In this document: piece by piece, positions 24,306-35,375 of the stretch
Layout: each line of letters opens with the position of its first letter
How positions within the stretch are numbered: position 1 is the first letter of the stretch
Origin: Labia minor
Lineage: Eukaryota > Arthropoda > Insecta > Dermaptera > Spongiphoridae
Length of the DNA stretch: 64,000 nt
Assembly (NCBI GenBank): GCA_963082975.1
Contig: OY720348.1
Span: forward strand, 57,129,564-57,193,563
Reading direction: 5' to 3'
Position numbers and translations under genes: made by a program
The notes under the pieces: generated by a model
What the model saw: the letters and a program-made list of their open reading frames with translations, nothing else
Databases searched by the model: none
What the model was told of the DNA's origin: nothing

Positions 24306-25958
24306 TTAATTTTATATTCATTGTCGGAAATTTTTCACTTAAAATTAGTAGGAATAATTAATAATTGAGCAATTAAACTAAAAGGATAAACCAAGATAAT
24401 AAATTTTAGTCATTTTAATTCAAGTTTTAAAAATATTTTTTTTATACTTTATATATATAAGTATATATATATATATATATATATATGCATAAATTAATTT
24501 CAAATCATCGGTCACAGGGCCACAGCTCATTTTTTTTTAATAATAATTATTTTTGGTTAATATAATGTAAAATTATATAAATGAATATTAATAAGTAATA
24601 ATAATAATTAATATTTGTTTATTTTTATATTTTTTTTTTCTTAAATTTATTTTTCCAATGTAATTTAATGTTTGACCGATACCTGTCCTAGATTGTCAGC
24701 ATGTGTCTCATTAATATTATAATAGATGGCGTTACTAACTAACCACTGTTTAATGACAAGTTACAATAAATAATTAAATGTTTATTAAATAATACATCAT
24801 ACAAATCTACAAATAAACTATGATATTTTTTGAATTATTAATGTTCGTGTAAAATAAAATAAAAATATCTTTTACTAGCTGGATTTTTACAAAAAAAAAA
24901 AAAAAAAAAAAAATATTAAAATAAAATAATTATTCAAAGGGAAGTTAAAACATTCTGTATACTAGCAAGTTATTCTTACGAAAAAAAATCTCAATTCAAG
25001 AACAATGTCCAATATTTACAATTAAATTTTATTAATTTTTAAAAATGAGAGAAAAGAGAGAAAATGAAAGCAAAAGAAATGCAATTTATAAAAGTTTTAA
25101 TTCCAAGATTTCTATTGTTCTAAAGTACTAACACAGACAAGGAATTGAAACGCGTCGTTACCTAATACCTAATATTTTTTGGAATATCAAATAGAAGGGA
25201 AAAAATTGTTTAAGTATTACAAGTAAAATAGTAATAAAAAAAATATAATAAAATATGAACTAAATCCAACATCCCATAGTATCCAATGTTTTAATTAGAA
25301 ATTAATCGAGAATTAATTATAATCATGAAATCATTTCAATTTAATATTTATATTTTTTTTTTCCAAAATAATTTTTACATCTGTCCTCAGATAGGACAAT
25401 AATAAAATATTTCACTATAAATAGATAATAAATTCAAAATAACAATTTATAAATTATATACACGTGAGACTGGTTTAGGGAAAAGGATTACCTGAAGGGA
25501 GAAAAAAAAGAAAGCAAAGTAGAAATTAGGATGGGCAGGAGGTAGATGAGAAGTAATAGAAGAAATAAGGAAATGGATTTGGAGATAGAGAAGAGTATTA
25601 ATAATATTTATTTATTTAAAAATAAAACTAGATAAAACGAAATATTAATATATTTGTTAATCTAATTGATTTTGTTTTATTTTTAATAAGAGAGAATGAA
25701 ATCTAAGCTTAGAGAGGTAATTTAATTCTACCCCTCGTTTTGTGGATACTTCTCCATGTTTTGAGTTTAAAAAAATTCCAAATTATTATTATTATTATTT
25801 TTTGTTTTTGCCGAGGACAATAACTTATAAGAGAAATCGCTATTTGTATTTACATTAGTAATATGGTAGGCAAAATTGCGAGATGTTCGCAATGATTGCT
25901 GAAAAAGGAGAGGAAAAGAATTTTCTTTTTAAGTCAGACTGGTTTTAAAATTTTTAAA
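24306..25958. other. AT-rich DNA, nothing recognised
   Basis: Homopolymers (A run at 24890-24912), a (TA)n run at 24465-24486 and a purine-rich tract at 25490-25600. No gene, RNA or bounded repeat seen. Confidence 0.4.
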
Positions 25959-26270
25959 ATCTAATTCATAGGTTCCCAAACTTTTTTGTGTTGTAGACCC
26001 CTTGCCATGTTTTTTTCGGTTTTGGGTAGACCCCCTACTTAACCTGAAATTTATTTTATGTAAAAAAAAATTACTTACTTTTTTTTGGGGGGGGGGAGGC
26101 CATATCGAATTGAATTATAAGATAGTATAATGTAAGTAAATAGGCTTGAGATCATCTATGTAGACCCCCATTTTCATTTCATGGACCCACAAATTTTCGC
26201 TGACCCTTTGCAGGTTGCCATAGACCCCAGGGGGTCGATATAAACCACTTTGGGAATCACTTATCTAATT
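25959..26270. mobile_element. hAT-type miniature element, 296 bp, TSD ATCTAATT
   Basis: The element is 25967-26262, with left end cataggttcccaaact and right end tttgggaatcactt. The 8-bp duplication atctaatt flanks both sides (25959-25966 and 26263-26270). The body has the tagacccc and gaccccaggggg motifs seen near ends of such elements. Both terminal bases have drifted from CAG/CTG, so it is an older copy. Confidence 0.8.
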
Positions 26271-27175
26271 GAAAAATAATTCAGTGAAAAAGTCATGAAA
26301 TTAAAAAAAAAACTACCAATTTTTTTCTAGGAACAAATCACTTATCACTTAAGCTACAAAATTGGTAACCATGGTGGTTTCTTGCCTACCCCAGTAACGT
26401 CACCATATTTTCTCTCCTATATAGGATATAAATTTTAATTATTTTTTTTTTCAACTATAATTTTTACATTCTTCATCATATTAATTATTTATTTATTTTC
26501 CTTTGGTAAGATTAATTAATTGTTACAGATGGCGGTGAAAATATTTTTGACTGGATGGTGAAGGGGTATGAAAGGTATTTCTCGCTTCCATGTCAAAAGG
26601 ATCCGTTGAACAAGTGTACTTCGCTCTGCGCCATTTGTATCATCTGGTTGTAAATCGACCTGCAAGTGTTCCTTGTAGGCTGAGTGGGAGACGAGGGAAT
26701 GAGAAAAGAGGCGGGGGGAGGGGGTGAGCGCGAGCCCGTTGACACCCTTACGACCGCCCATGAATTTAACGACCCGTTAACTAGATTAGAATTGTTAGCG
26801 TATGCGATTTGAAGCAATTTATTATAGATAATATTCTCAGATATTTTATTAAAGAATTTAGCACACCCCTGGGAGAGGCCGCCCATTTAAATAAATAAAG
26901 AAAATAGTAGAAAAAAAAAGAAAAGAAATCAGGAGACGTGGACTAATATTCTATAAAGAAGCATGGAAAGACAAATAAAACAAGCTAGCATCTTTCCAAA
27001 TTCTGTGACAATAAGAATTCATTCTACATGATTATATTTTTTTAATTTCATGAATTCTAATTTTGGTGTATCTAAATATCCAAGATTAAATCAAGAAAAG
27101 TTTTACTTAGGAATAAATGGGATTATAAAAGTATTTTTTTAATTGGATAAATCACTTTCGAATACTAAATATATT
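26271..27175. other. Intergenic DNA with GC-richer unique patch
   Basis: 26520-26890 is clearly less AT-rich than its surroundings and not repeated in the window (gatccgttgaacaagtgtac, gaggcggggggagggggtga, cgaccgcccatgaatttaac). Two overlapping minus-strand frames of about 80-97 residues cross it, but their composition (proline- and serine-rich, no recognisable domain) does not persuade me. It may be a regulatory or transcribed non-coding region. Confidence 0.3.
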
Positions 27176-28036
27176 GTCTAAACCAGTGATTCCCAAAGTG
27201 GGCGCTACCGTCCTCTCGTGGGTGCTGCAGCAATCCAGGGGGGCGGAGTTGGTCACAGGTGCATTTAGTGGAAATTTCTCGTAAATTACTTTTCTATTCT
27301 CTGAGTTCAAAAAATCTGCAGTGTCTCCACTCGACTATCTCGCAAATTTGAGTTTGAATTTAAATTTAAATTAAATTTAATTATAATTATAAATTATAAA
27401 TTAAAATTAATAAATAATATTTATTAAACCAGCGCGTGTATGGCTCTTTGTTGATGGCACCACGTGATTTGAAATGTTAAAAAATGAATTCCGGTACTTT
27501 CATCAAGCTGAAATTCTATATATAGCAGTTTTATACAATTTTTAATAATGTTAAAATCTATCAAACATATATCTTTATTTTTACGGTCACTTTAGAGGAA
27601 AAAAAAATTAAAACGTGGTAAGTAATGACCCTCTTCCGGATGAGCTACATTTCTCAAAAGTTGATAGAAAACTACAAATTCCCGTGTACCAAATTTCATT
27701 ATTATAGCTTAAACTGTTTTTGCGTAATCTTGTCTACATACACACACACATACAGAAATTTTTCTTAACCTCTGTGAAAATGACTCAGGGAGCTTCAAAA
27801 CATATCAAAACATCAAAATCTCGACATCTAAAATTTTCGTGATCGCAATCCTATCTTTGGCGAGATAGTAAAAATAGATACACATAATTTCAATGTTTCT
27901 AATTTACACCTTTATTTATAATATTTTGCGAATAGGTACATTTATCTTTTTGTTTAATTGTTATTAAAATTAAAAAAAGTTCATTTCCAGGGGGCGCTGA
28001 GTAAATTTTTTGGACTTGGAAACCACTGGTCTAAAC
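27176..28036. mobile_element. hAT-type miniature element split by HINE-A
   Basis: The element is 27184-28028, flanked by the perfect duplication gtctaaac at 27176-27183 and 28029-28036. The ends are cagtgattcccaaagtggg and ggaaaccactg. Compared with the uninterrupted relative at 15078-15387, it is broken at gagttcaa/aaatagatac by a HINE-A copy (27316-27870). Its own length without the insertion is about 290 bp. Confidence 0.85.
27316..27870 (-). mobile_element. HINE-A copy inserted in a hAT element
   Basis: The 3' end is ctgcagtgtctccactcgac at 27316 and the 5' end is the hairpin tttggcgagatagta at 27870. Comparison with the empty site in the relative at 15078-15387 (ttcaataaatagatac) shows precise ends and no target duplication beyond A/T-run ambiguity. 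This fits Helitron-type insertion. The microsatellite is short (tacacacacacatac, near 27740). Confidence 0.85.
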
Positions 28037-28700
28037 GATAGTACTAACATTTAAATAATAATAATTTTGGTATTTTATTAAGAAAATTTATATATATATA
28101 TATATATACATAATGAACCTGAAAAATATTAATCATATTTCAACAATTGTCTCAATTTTGAACCACTTATCTTCTTTCATTTTACTCATAATATATCTAG
28201 ATATTATTGCAGAGTTTAAGTCTAAAGACCGGTCGTTTTCCAATTGGGTTTTCCCCATAACAACTTCTCACTAAATTAACCTCCTCTCATTGGAATCACG
28301 TGACCTTCAAATCGTTGATTCTTGCTATGTTGATGAATGCATAGAGATCATGTAATTCCTTATTATACACTCTCCTGAAATATATATATGCTATAAAATA
28401 ATATGAAATCCAGTTTTATTGAAAATTGAGTCGATATTTTATAGAATATATGAGCCAAAAGAAGAAAACGAATTTACAATTTTTCCAAAATTATTTTAAT
28501 TGATTTATTATTTAATCATTTATTAATTTTATGGATTTATTAACTATTTATGAAATGATCAATAAAAAATATAATAATACAATTTTTTTATCTAAGTTTG
28601 GCTTAATTAGACAGTTTTATTTTTTTTATTTTATTAAAAAGAAGAGTTATTAAACCATTACAATTAAGCTATTCAAATGGATTGAGTACAAATGATGGAT
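28037..28700. other. AT-rich DNA without recognised gene
   Basis: (TA)n run at 28091-28107 and otherwise ordinary AT-rich sequence. The patch at 28220-28340 is of mixed composition. Nothing recognised. Confidence 0.4.
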
Positions 28701-28707
28701 CATTTTT

Positions 28708-28983
28708 ATGATCAAATTTCTCTTGCATACAAAGACAAATCTGGAAAGACTTCAATGGATTATTCTTCCAAAATGGGACAATTTAATGGTTAATGCAGCT
28801 GATGTTTATTCAGAAAATTATGCCAAGTTTAAAACGTCATTTGCCAGATGACAAGAGCACGTTCGCCAAACGCTATTGACATTTCATAACGATTTCATTC
28901 GAACTTATTTGGTTGGTGTTTATTACAGTGAAGACACATCTATCTTCATGCGAGAAAAACGCAGAAATTGGGCAATCGAATAA
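28708..28983 (+). pseudogene. Unrecognised broken reading frame, 92 codons
   Basis: One frame runs from an ATG at 28708 to TAA at 28981-28983 with a single in-frame TGA at 28849-28851. On both sides of that stop the peptide has normal composition (for example LERLQWIILPKWDNLMV before it and YLVGVYYSEDTSIFMREKRR after it). That is unusual in a window where other frames give low-complexity peptides. It looks like a decayed exon or transposon gene whose reading was broken by one base change. I do not recognise the family. A chance frame cannot be excluded. Confidence 0.3.
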
Positions 28984-29265
28984 CCCAATTAAACCCAATT
29001 AAAATATATTGATTGATTAAATTACAAACAATAGAAAGAAAATGAACAAAGGGTTAAAGTTTTAAAATTATAATAATAATTGAAAATTGTAAAGGTTTGA
29101 ATATGAATAATAAAATTATATTATTTAATTATTTTAAAATTTCTCTTATATAATTGGGATCTTAGAATAGTAGTCTGAATATGTTAAAAAAGGCAACTAA
29201 AAAGAGGCTAAAATTAGGATAATAAAAAGGACGTTGTCAAATTGAGTCATATTCAAAAACCTGAT

Positions 29266-29376
29266 GTTGTCTTGATTTTCTTGATTGGAGGCGCTACTTT
29301 TTGTTTAAAGTAGTTTCACAATTTGGATAGCAAAGGCTGAGTGGACTACGTCCTATACACTCCAACAACCCGTGCG
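29266..29376 (-). mobile_element. SINE-1 fragment
   Basis: ttgattggaggcgctacttt followed by ttgtttaaagtagtttcaca and gactacgtcctatacactcc matches 29940-30050 nearly exactly. It is only the body of the element; the tRNA-like part is missing. Confidence 0.65.
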
Positions 29377-29868
29377 TGTCCTCATTTTGTTGAGTTGTGA
29401 AGAAAGAAGACTATCACATAATATTCGTTATTTAAATAAAAAAGGTCTTGGATTAGATATTTTTTTTTAAAAAAAAGCATGAAAAATCTTTCTAAAATAT
29501 AAGACATGTAATTATTCGAATATTATTGAAATAGTGATTGGCTGACAGACTAAATTTTATTTTTCTAATCATACCTGGGAGATTTGATACAATGGAATGG
29601 GACAGGATGCAGTATACTGTTTGCCTGGTTATGCCCCGGTGGAGATGGAATTACTTGAGTGGGAGAAAAAACTCTAAATTCTCGATAGAATCATATTTAA
29701 TGGATGATTACTTTACAAATGGCCCTTGATTCTGAAGTGCCTTTAAACCACCAGTCATAAATTAATCAAATTCTTTAATTTTTTGAGTAGAATTTAAAAT
29801 TTAGATAACAAATATGATCAATTTCTATAATAAAAAGAGAATTACTTTTAAAAACTCTCCCTTTTGAG

Positions 29869-30125
29869 CGACTATCAAGTCGGTTGCCGCATACGAGGGC
29901 TAAAGATGTTTTATAATCAGTAGAACGGGTCCACTCAACCTTTATCTTGATTTTCTTGATTGGAGGCGCTACTTTTTGTTTAAAGTAGTTTCACAATTTT
30001 GATAGCAAAGGCTGAATGGACTACGTCCTATACACTCCAGCAAGAGAAATTTTCTTGCCAGGCTTGGGACTTGACCCGGGAGGATGAGAATGAGATTCAA
30101 GTCCGTTGACTCCCAGACTGTTTGG
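29869..30125 (-). mobile_element. SINE-1 copy, nearly complete, minus strand
   Basis: On the minus strand it starts with a tRNA-like head (B box as GGGTCAAGTCCC; seen on plus as gggacttgacccggg). It continues through the body ggcgctactttttgtttaaa and ends at gactatcaagtcggttgc. It corresponds to 40593-40853. Slight differences in the head make the tRNA fold imperfect. Confidence 0.7.
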
Positions 30126-31489
30126 TGTTAATAAAATATTTAAATTCTTATATTAAAAAAATATCTGTTTGGAAAAATACCTAGTTTTTAAATTAGCAGA
30201 AAATGTTTAATATATGAACATATTTATATTATGCTACAATTAACAATTTGTTATGTTCTACAAGTGTTCAAAAAGCATTAAAACCGATATACCTAAATGA
30301 TACTTTCATTTATATATTTATTCGTGTATCATATCATAAAGGTAACGATGAAGTAATATTTTGAATGGTGTTATTAGGGAATGACGATGTAAAACGTAAT
30401 ATCGATTCAAAGGCTGTATTATTAAAAAATGTACTAGAAAGACAGTAGATAGACTATGCGGTCATAAATCTCTTCCATGACTCACTCGTTTGTTCCTTTT
30501 TTACACAGAGAACGTCTCCTTTGGATTCTAGTGAAATGTTAATAGTCCAACAATTTGTTTCCTCTTCACTTGAAATACCACAGAATGAGATTTTATATCA
30601 TTTACAACGGTGAACCAAAATAAAATAATTTTTCTCTTGACCGCCTTTCAGCATGCACTTTATATTAATTAGTTTATACATAGCTAGATAGGGTCCGTTA
30701 ATGAAATGGAACGATAGAATGAAATATTTGGTTTTTAAAATGAAACACACCCCACGGTCACGTTGTTCACCAGTTCAACGCTCCATTGTAAACTGGTAGT
30801 ACGGGCCAGTTATCTTCCTCTACTACCTTCAATCTTGTGTCAAGACCACCTGACATCCTGATCTATTTACAGACCCATTATATATATAATTGTAAGTCTT
30901 CTTGAAAAAATGATCCTATCATCCAAACAAAGTAAGGTGAAAGTATCAATAGTTGACACTATAAGGACAACTTTATGAGAAAAATTAGATATCTTCTATT
31001 TTTTGTCAGATATCAATTTGAGTTTTGGGTGCTATGATTCATTGGTTAATAATGAAGAATTTATCTGCAAACCAAAGCAATTTTCTAATATATATTTCTT
31101 TTAATTTTATAATTTTTTTAACATTAGCATCTAAAAGTACCAGTAGTTGACACCTTTAAAATTATATAATATAGAGATTCAATTAATAATATTTAATGTC
31201 AATATTAAAAAATAAAAATAAAAATTAGTGATTTACCTCTTTAAGCATTCGATGAACAAAATATTAAAATATCCATTTGTTCGATTCTATAAAAAGTAAT
31301 TGTGCTGTTTACTCAGACGGTGTCACAAAACTTTTATATTTACAATCAATCAATCTTCAATAGAGAAGGCATTACTTTCATATATTTAGAAATGTTTATA
31401 CAGATATATGTAAATGGACAAGTGTCAACTACTGGTACACTGTCAACTACTGGTACATTTACCTTATATATATATATATTATCAGATTT
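30126..31489. other. Intergenic DNA, partly of mixed composition
   Basis: 30390-30870 is less AT-rich than average and not repeated in the window (cccacggtcacgttgttcac and neighbours). It has no convincing coding frame. The remainder is AT-rich. Two near-identical gtcaactactggtacac units sit in tandem at about 31426-31455. Confidence 0.35.
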
Positions 31490-31745
31490 ATCCGGGATAT
31501 AATCACGTATTTTTGTAAGATTGTTTTCTCGACGTTTCTGCACCCATTTTGGCGCCATTTTCAAGTGGCTATTTATGCCGGAATATTTTTGGGATTCTGG
31601 GTCTTAGTGTGTGTGACCAAGAGTCGATATCGGGATTTTGAGTTGATAGGTTGGGTGGTTTTGTACTCATTGCGTTGCAGTAGAGCTCCCAGTCAGCCTC
31701 GGGCTGTTGTCCAGTGCAGACGTGTGCCCAAGATTCATTTTGATT
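31490..31745 (+). repeat. Family D dispersed repeat
   Basis: ggatataatcacgtattttt, ttctcgacgtttctgcaccc, ggcgccattttcaagtggct, gattctgggtcttagtgtgt and cagtgcagacgtgtgccc are shared with 38090-38400 in inverse orientation. The first half is shared with 1465-1650. Reading the inverse strand gives a short peptide common to copies (APKWV, KRRENNL, KIRDYIPDK), so a coding end of a transposon is possible. Confidence 0.55.
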
Positions 31746-31862
31746 TTAATTTTTTAAAATTCAAAGATTAATTAAATTCACTGTTAATAAATAACAAATT
31801 TAAATAAATGTACTTCTTCTTAAAAAAATGATCCCATCATATAAACAAAGTAAAAAAATTAG

Positions 31863-32493
31863 CTGGAGTGTCTCCACTCGACTATCTCGCAATTTGAATT
31901 GGATTAAATAACATAATATATTATATTTAAATTAAATTTAATTAATTATAAATTATAAATAATAAATAATAAATATTAAACCAGCGCATGTTTGGCTTTT
32001 TGTTGATGGCACCACGTCACGTGTTGACGCGTGAGATTTTCAGTGTTAAAAAATTAATTCTGGTAATTTCAGCGAATCAATCAAGCTGAAATTCTATATA
32101 TAGCAGTTTTATATAATTATTAATCATGTGAAAAATTATCAAACATATATCTTTATTTTTACGGTCACTTTAGAGGAAAAAAAATCAAAACGTTGTAGGT
32201 AATGACCCTCTTCCGGTTGAGCTACATTTCTCAAAAGTTGATAGAAAACTATGAATTTTGAATAATGTCCATGTACCAAATTTCATCATTCTAGCTCAAA
32301 CCGTTTTTGCGTAATCTTGCCTACATACATACACACATACACACATACACACATACACACACACATACACACACACAGACATTTTTCTCAACCTTAGTGA
32401 AAATGATTCAGGAACCTTCAAAACGTATAAAAACATCAAAATCTCAACATCGAAAATTTTCATGATCGCAATACTATCTCTGGCGAGATAGTA
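31863..32493 (-). mobile_element. HINE-A full-length copy, 631 bp (reference copy)
   Basis: In element orientation (minus strand) it starts with the hairpin actatctcgccagagatagt (8-bp stem). It then has gcgatca, the gaaaattttcgatgttgag-like block, an expanded CA/CATA microsatellite (32316-32380), the acggtttgagct block, gaagagggtcattacc, an AT-rich block, the cacgtgacgtggtgcc block and the AT-rich linker. It ends in gcgagatagtcgagtggaga plus cactccag. The subterminal repeats ACTATCTCGC and GCGAGATAGT are inverted relative to each other, and the 3' end is a gagtg-gaga-cactc hairpin. No protein is encoded. Confidence 0.85.
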
Positions 32494-33086
32494 AAAAATG
32501 AATAAATGAAGAAAAATATTAAAATAATCTTTTAATTTAGCATCTCCATTCTCAATTTTTGTTTTTTATTTTAATTTATTTATTTGTTTGTTTATCAATT
32601 CGTATTTATAAAAATTATTAACTCGCTTGGAGTTTTGTATTAAAATAAAATGGGAAAGGGGTGAGATCTTGAATGGATTTCGAATTAATCAAAATTAGAT
32701 TTTTTCTTGGCGACCAGTTTGGACGCAAAAATAACAAAAATATAGTAACATTTCCTTAATTTAATTGAGCATTTTTTTTTTTTTGAATGATAAATAAAAA
32801 TCAAACGAAACAAAGAAAAAATTAATCAAATCGTTAGGGAGAAAATGTTTAAAGCGGAGTTCTAATTTGGTTATTGTAATTTTATTACACCCTCCCAGGA
32901 TCCTAAAGAACAATGAAAGAGTCTCTATTTAAAGATATCTTCTTCATAGATATCCAGAATTTATTTCTATTTTCTTATTTATTTAATAACTGGTACATCA
33001 AGCAGCTCTTATATGGTACTTAAGAAAAATATTTTTTCTATACTCTTTCCACTCTACTTTTTAAGCAAAGACAATTATATATATAT
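32494..33086. other. AT-rich DNA without recognised gene
   Basis: Ordinary AT-rich sequence. The stretch 32870-33060 is of slightly mixed composition. No bounded feature. Confidence 0.4.
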
Positions 33087-33391
33087 AGGGTGTCCCAAAA
33101 TGAAAGAGCAGATTTCAATTTCGTATTACAGACAAACTATGAAAGATAGAAACACACATTTTTGACACTACATCATACACTCAAAATGAGCACCGTGGGT
33201 GTCTCGAGAAACATCGAAACGGTAGTCCATTTCATTCCATACACGCATCAACTGGTCCCTGTTTATTGAATTGACAGCTTGTAGTGTCAAACTTTGAACC
33301 TTCCTCTATCCAATGACATGCGCAACGTGTTTCTATCTTTTATAGTTGTAATACAAAATTGAAATTTGCTCTTTCATTTTGGTACACCCTG
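33087..33391. mobile_element. Tc1/mariner-type miniature element, about 305 bp
   Basis: Inverted ends agggtgtcccaaaatgaaag and ctttcattttggtacaccct are flanked by TA-containing sequence. The interior (tcaaaatgagcaccgtgggt and gaaacatcgaaacggtagtc) looks like a short remnant of a transposase gene, read on the minus strand. Too short to encode an enzyme. Confidence 0.75.
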
Positions 33392-33587
33392 TATATATTT
33401 AAGTTTAATTTCATTAAAGTGGTTGAATGGAAGTAAAATTTTATTTGTAATGTCTTTTTGTTTAGATATGTAAATAGTTTTCATTTCTCCATTAATTTAA
33501 AAGTAGCACGGCTAGGATGTTCTTAGTATATGCTACTCTTGTTTGATAATGTTATTCAATTCCTACTATTAAACCACACGATATATA

Positions 33588-34077
33588 AGAGGGCAGATCA
33601 ATAAGTCCGTGACTTTTTGAATGAAACAAAAGTTTTTGGATAAAATTTTTTTTGATTTCTCAAGTCTTTTTTCAGCTCTATATACTTCGTCCAACGTCTT
33701 TTTTTATCCATTCCAAAAAATAAGATTTTTTGAGGACATAGGTATTTGTTTGTGAGATGATTTCATCGTTTGAGTCAAATTGCTTTCCGCCGTGTCATTT
33801 CTTCAAGCTTGGAAATAAAAAATAGTCACTCGGGGCTAAATCCGGAGAATAGGACGGATGAAGGAGCAATTCATGGATTTTCATGGAAATTCACTTTTTT
33901 CCATGTTCTTCTCCAATTACGAGGTAGTATGCTATTAATAGATGTCAAACAAAAACTCTAAGACTCAGTTGGTTCCAATTTCGAAATGAGTTAGTTGATA
34001 GTTGCCTGTTGATAGGACCAGTGTTGACATTTCATTTAACAGACGGGGAATTCAAAAAGTCACGGACTTATTTCTCT
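33588..34077. mobile_element. Mariner deletion derivative, about 490 bp
   Basis: Ends agagggcagatcaataagtc and cggacttatttctct are inverted, with TA at both flanks. The same terminal sequence is found at 52035-52208 and 60890-60945. The interior keeps traces of a transposase gene (ggggctaaatccggagaata region) with no usable frame. Confidence 0.75.
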
Positions 34078-34784
34078 TATAAAAATTTTCAATCGTTAAA
34101 ATAAAAACGTTTTATTTGTTTCCTCATGTTCAAATACCTTTTTTTTAATTGTGTAGTGGATGACGATACTTGATCTTAATACAGTTTTTTTCAATTATTA
34201 ATGTTTTTTACAGAGAGCGTCAGCTTTGGTTTTATAGGAGAATAAAATTCTCTTATCTATAAAATATTGAACAAAATCTAGATTTATCTTCTAATTAGCT
34301 AGAGCGCCGGCTTAGAATTTTCATTCCTACAGATCGAATCTAATCGAAGCATAACATTTTTTTTATATTTAATTTTCAAATATTTTTTTTAATACTTTAA
34401 ATTTATTTTTAGCACTGTTAAGTAGGAATTAATTTTAAATTTTTTTTTTTTATAAAAATTTTTTAATTTTATTAGCTTTTGTGATCTACGTAATTTTATT
34501 TCTCTCATTCGCATTTATTTTAAATTAATTGTTTTATCTTAAATTTAAGTGAATTTGGTCAGAGTTGATTCTACGGTTTCAAGTTCGATAGGCCTGGATT
34601 AATACCTCTATTAATATCCATGTCTGAATAGAAATTTCGCTATATATATATATTATAGCTACATTATATACTCGTATATAGCTTTCTTAATGGAGTTGGG
34701 AGAGGGTCAAAATAGCTTAGAAAATAAAAAGATAATTTTTACTATACTAAAAAACAATTTCTTTTAATTTTTTTTTTTTTGAAA
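34078..34784. other. AT-rich DNA without recognised gene
   Basis: Homopolymer-rich AT sequence. A short mixed patch lies at 34290-34360, in which gctagagcgccggcttagaa and agatcgaatctaatcg could be a worn tRNA-like A/B-box pair. That is too weak to call. Confidence 0.35.
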
Positions 34785-35374
34785 GTATTGCGATCACGAA
34801 AATTTTCGATGTCGAGATTTTGATGTTTTTATACGTTTTGAAGGTCCCTGAATCATTTTCACTAAGGTTGAGAAAAATGTCTGTGTGTATTTGTGTGTTC
34901 GTGCGTATGTAGAAAAGTTTACGCAAAAAAGGGTTTGAGCTAGAATCATGAAATTTGGTACATCGGCATTATTCAAAATTTTTAGTTTTCCTTAAACTTT
35001 TAAGAAATGTAGCTCAACTGGAAGAGGGTCATTACCTACAACGTTTTGAATTTATTTCCTATAAAGTGACCGTAAAAATAAAGATATAAGTTTGATAGTT
35101 TTTCGCAAGATTAAAAATTGTATAAAACTGCTATATATAGAATTTCAGTTTGAGTGAATCGCTGAAAGTATCGGAATTCATTTTTTAACACGACTGCAAA
35201 TCACGCGCCAGCACGTAACGTGGTGCCATCAACAAAGAGCCAAACACGCGCTGGTTTAATAATTATTATTTATTAAATTTAATTTATAATTTAATTAATT
35301 AAATTTTATTTAAATATAATATATGTTAATTAATCCAATTCAAATTGCGAGATGGTCGAGTGGAGACACTCCAG
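34785..35374 (+). mobile_element. HINE-A copy, plus strand, 5' hairpin lost
   Basis: It starts at agtattgcgatcacgaaaat (terminal hairpin missing). It then has the microsatellite tgtgtgtatttgtgtgttcg (34881-34905), the gtttgagctagaatcatgaa block and the cacgcgccagcacgtaacgt block, and ends gatggtcgagtggagacact plus ccag at 35374. The HINE-B element begins a few bases later. Confidence 0.8.
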
Positions 35375-35375
35375 A

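Noticed and set aside
26516..26886. Two overlapping minus-strand frames as a gene
   Set aside because: They overlap in different frames, have no recognisable domain and start without context. The GC-rich composition alone explains open frames here.
32316..32380. CRISPR-like array of CATACACA units
   Set aside because: It is a simple microsatellite inside HINE-A, without spacers, in a eukaryotic window.
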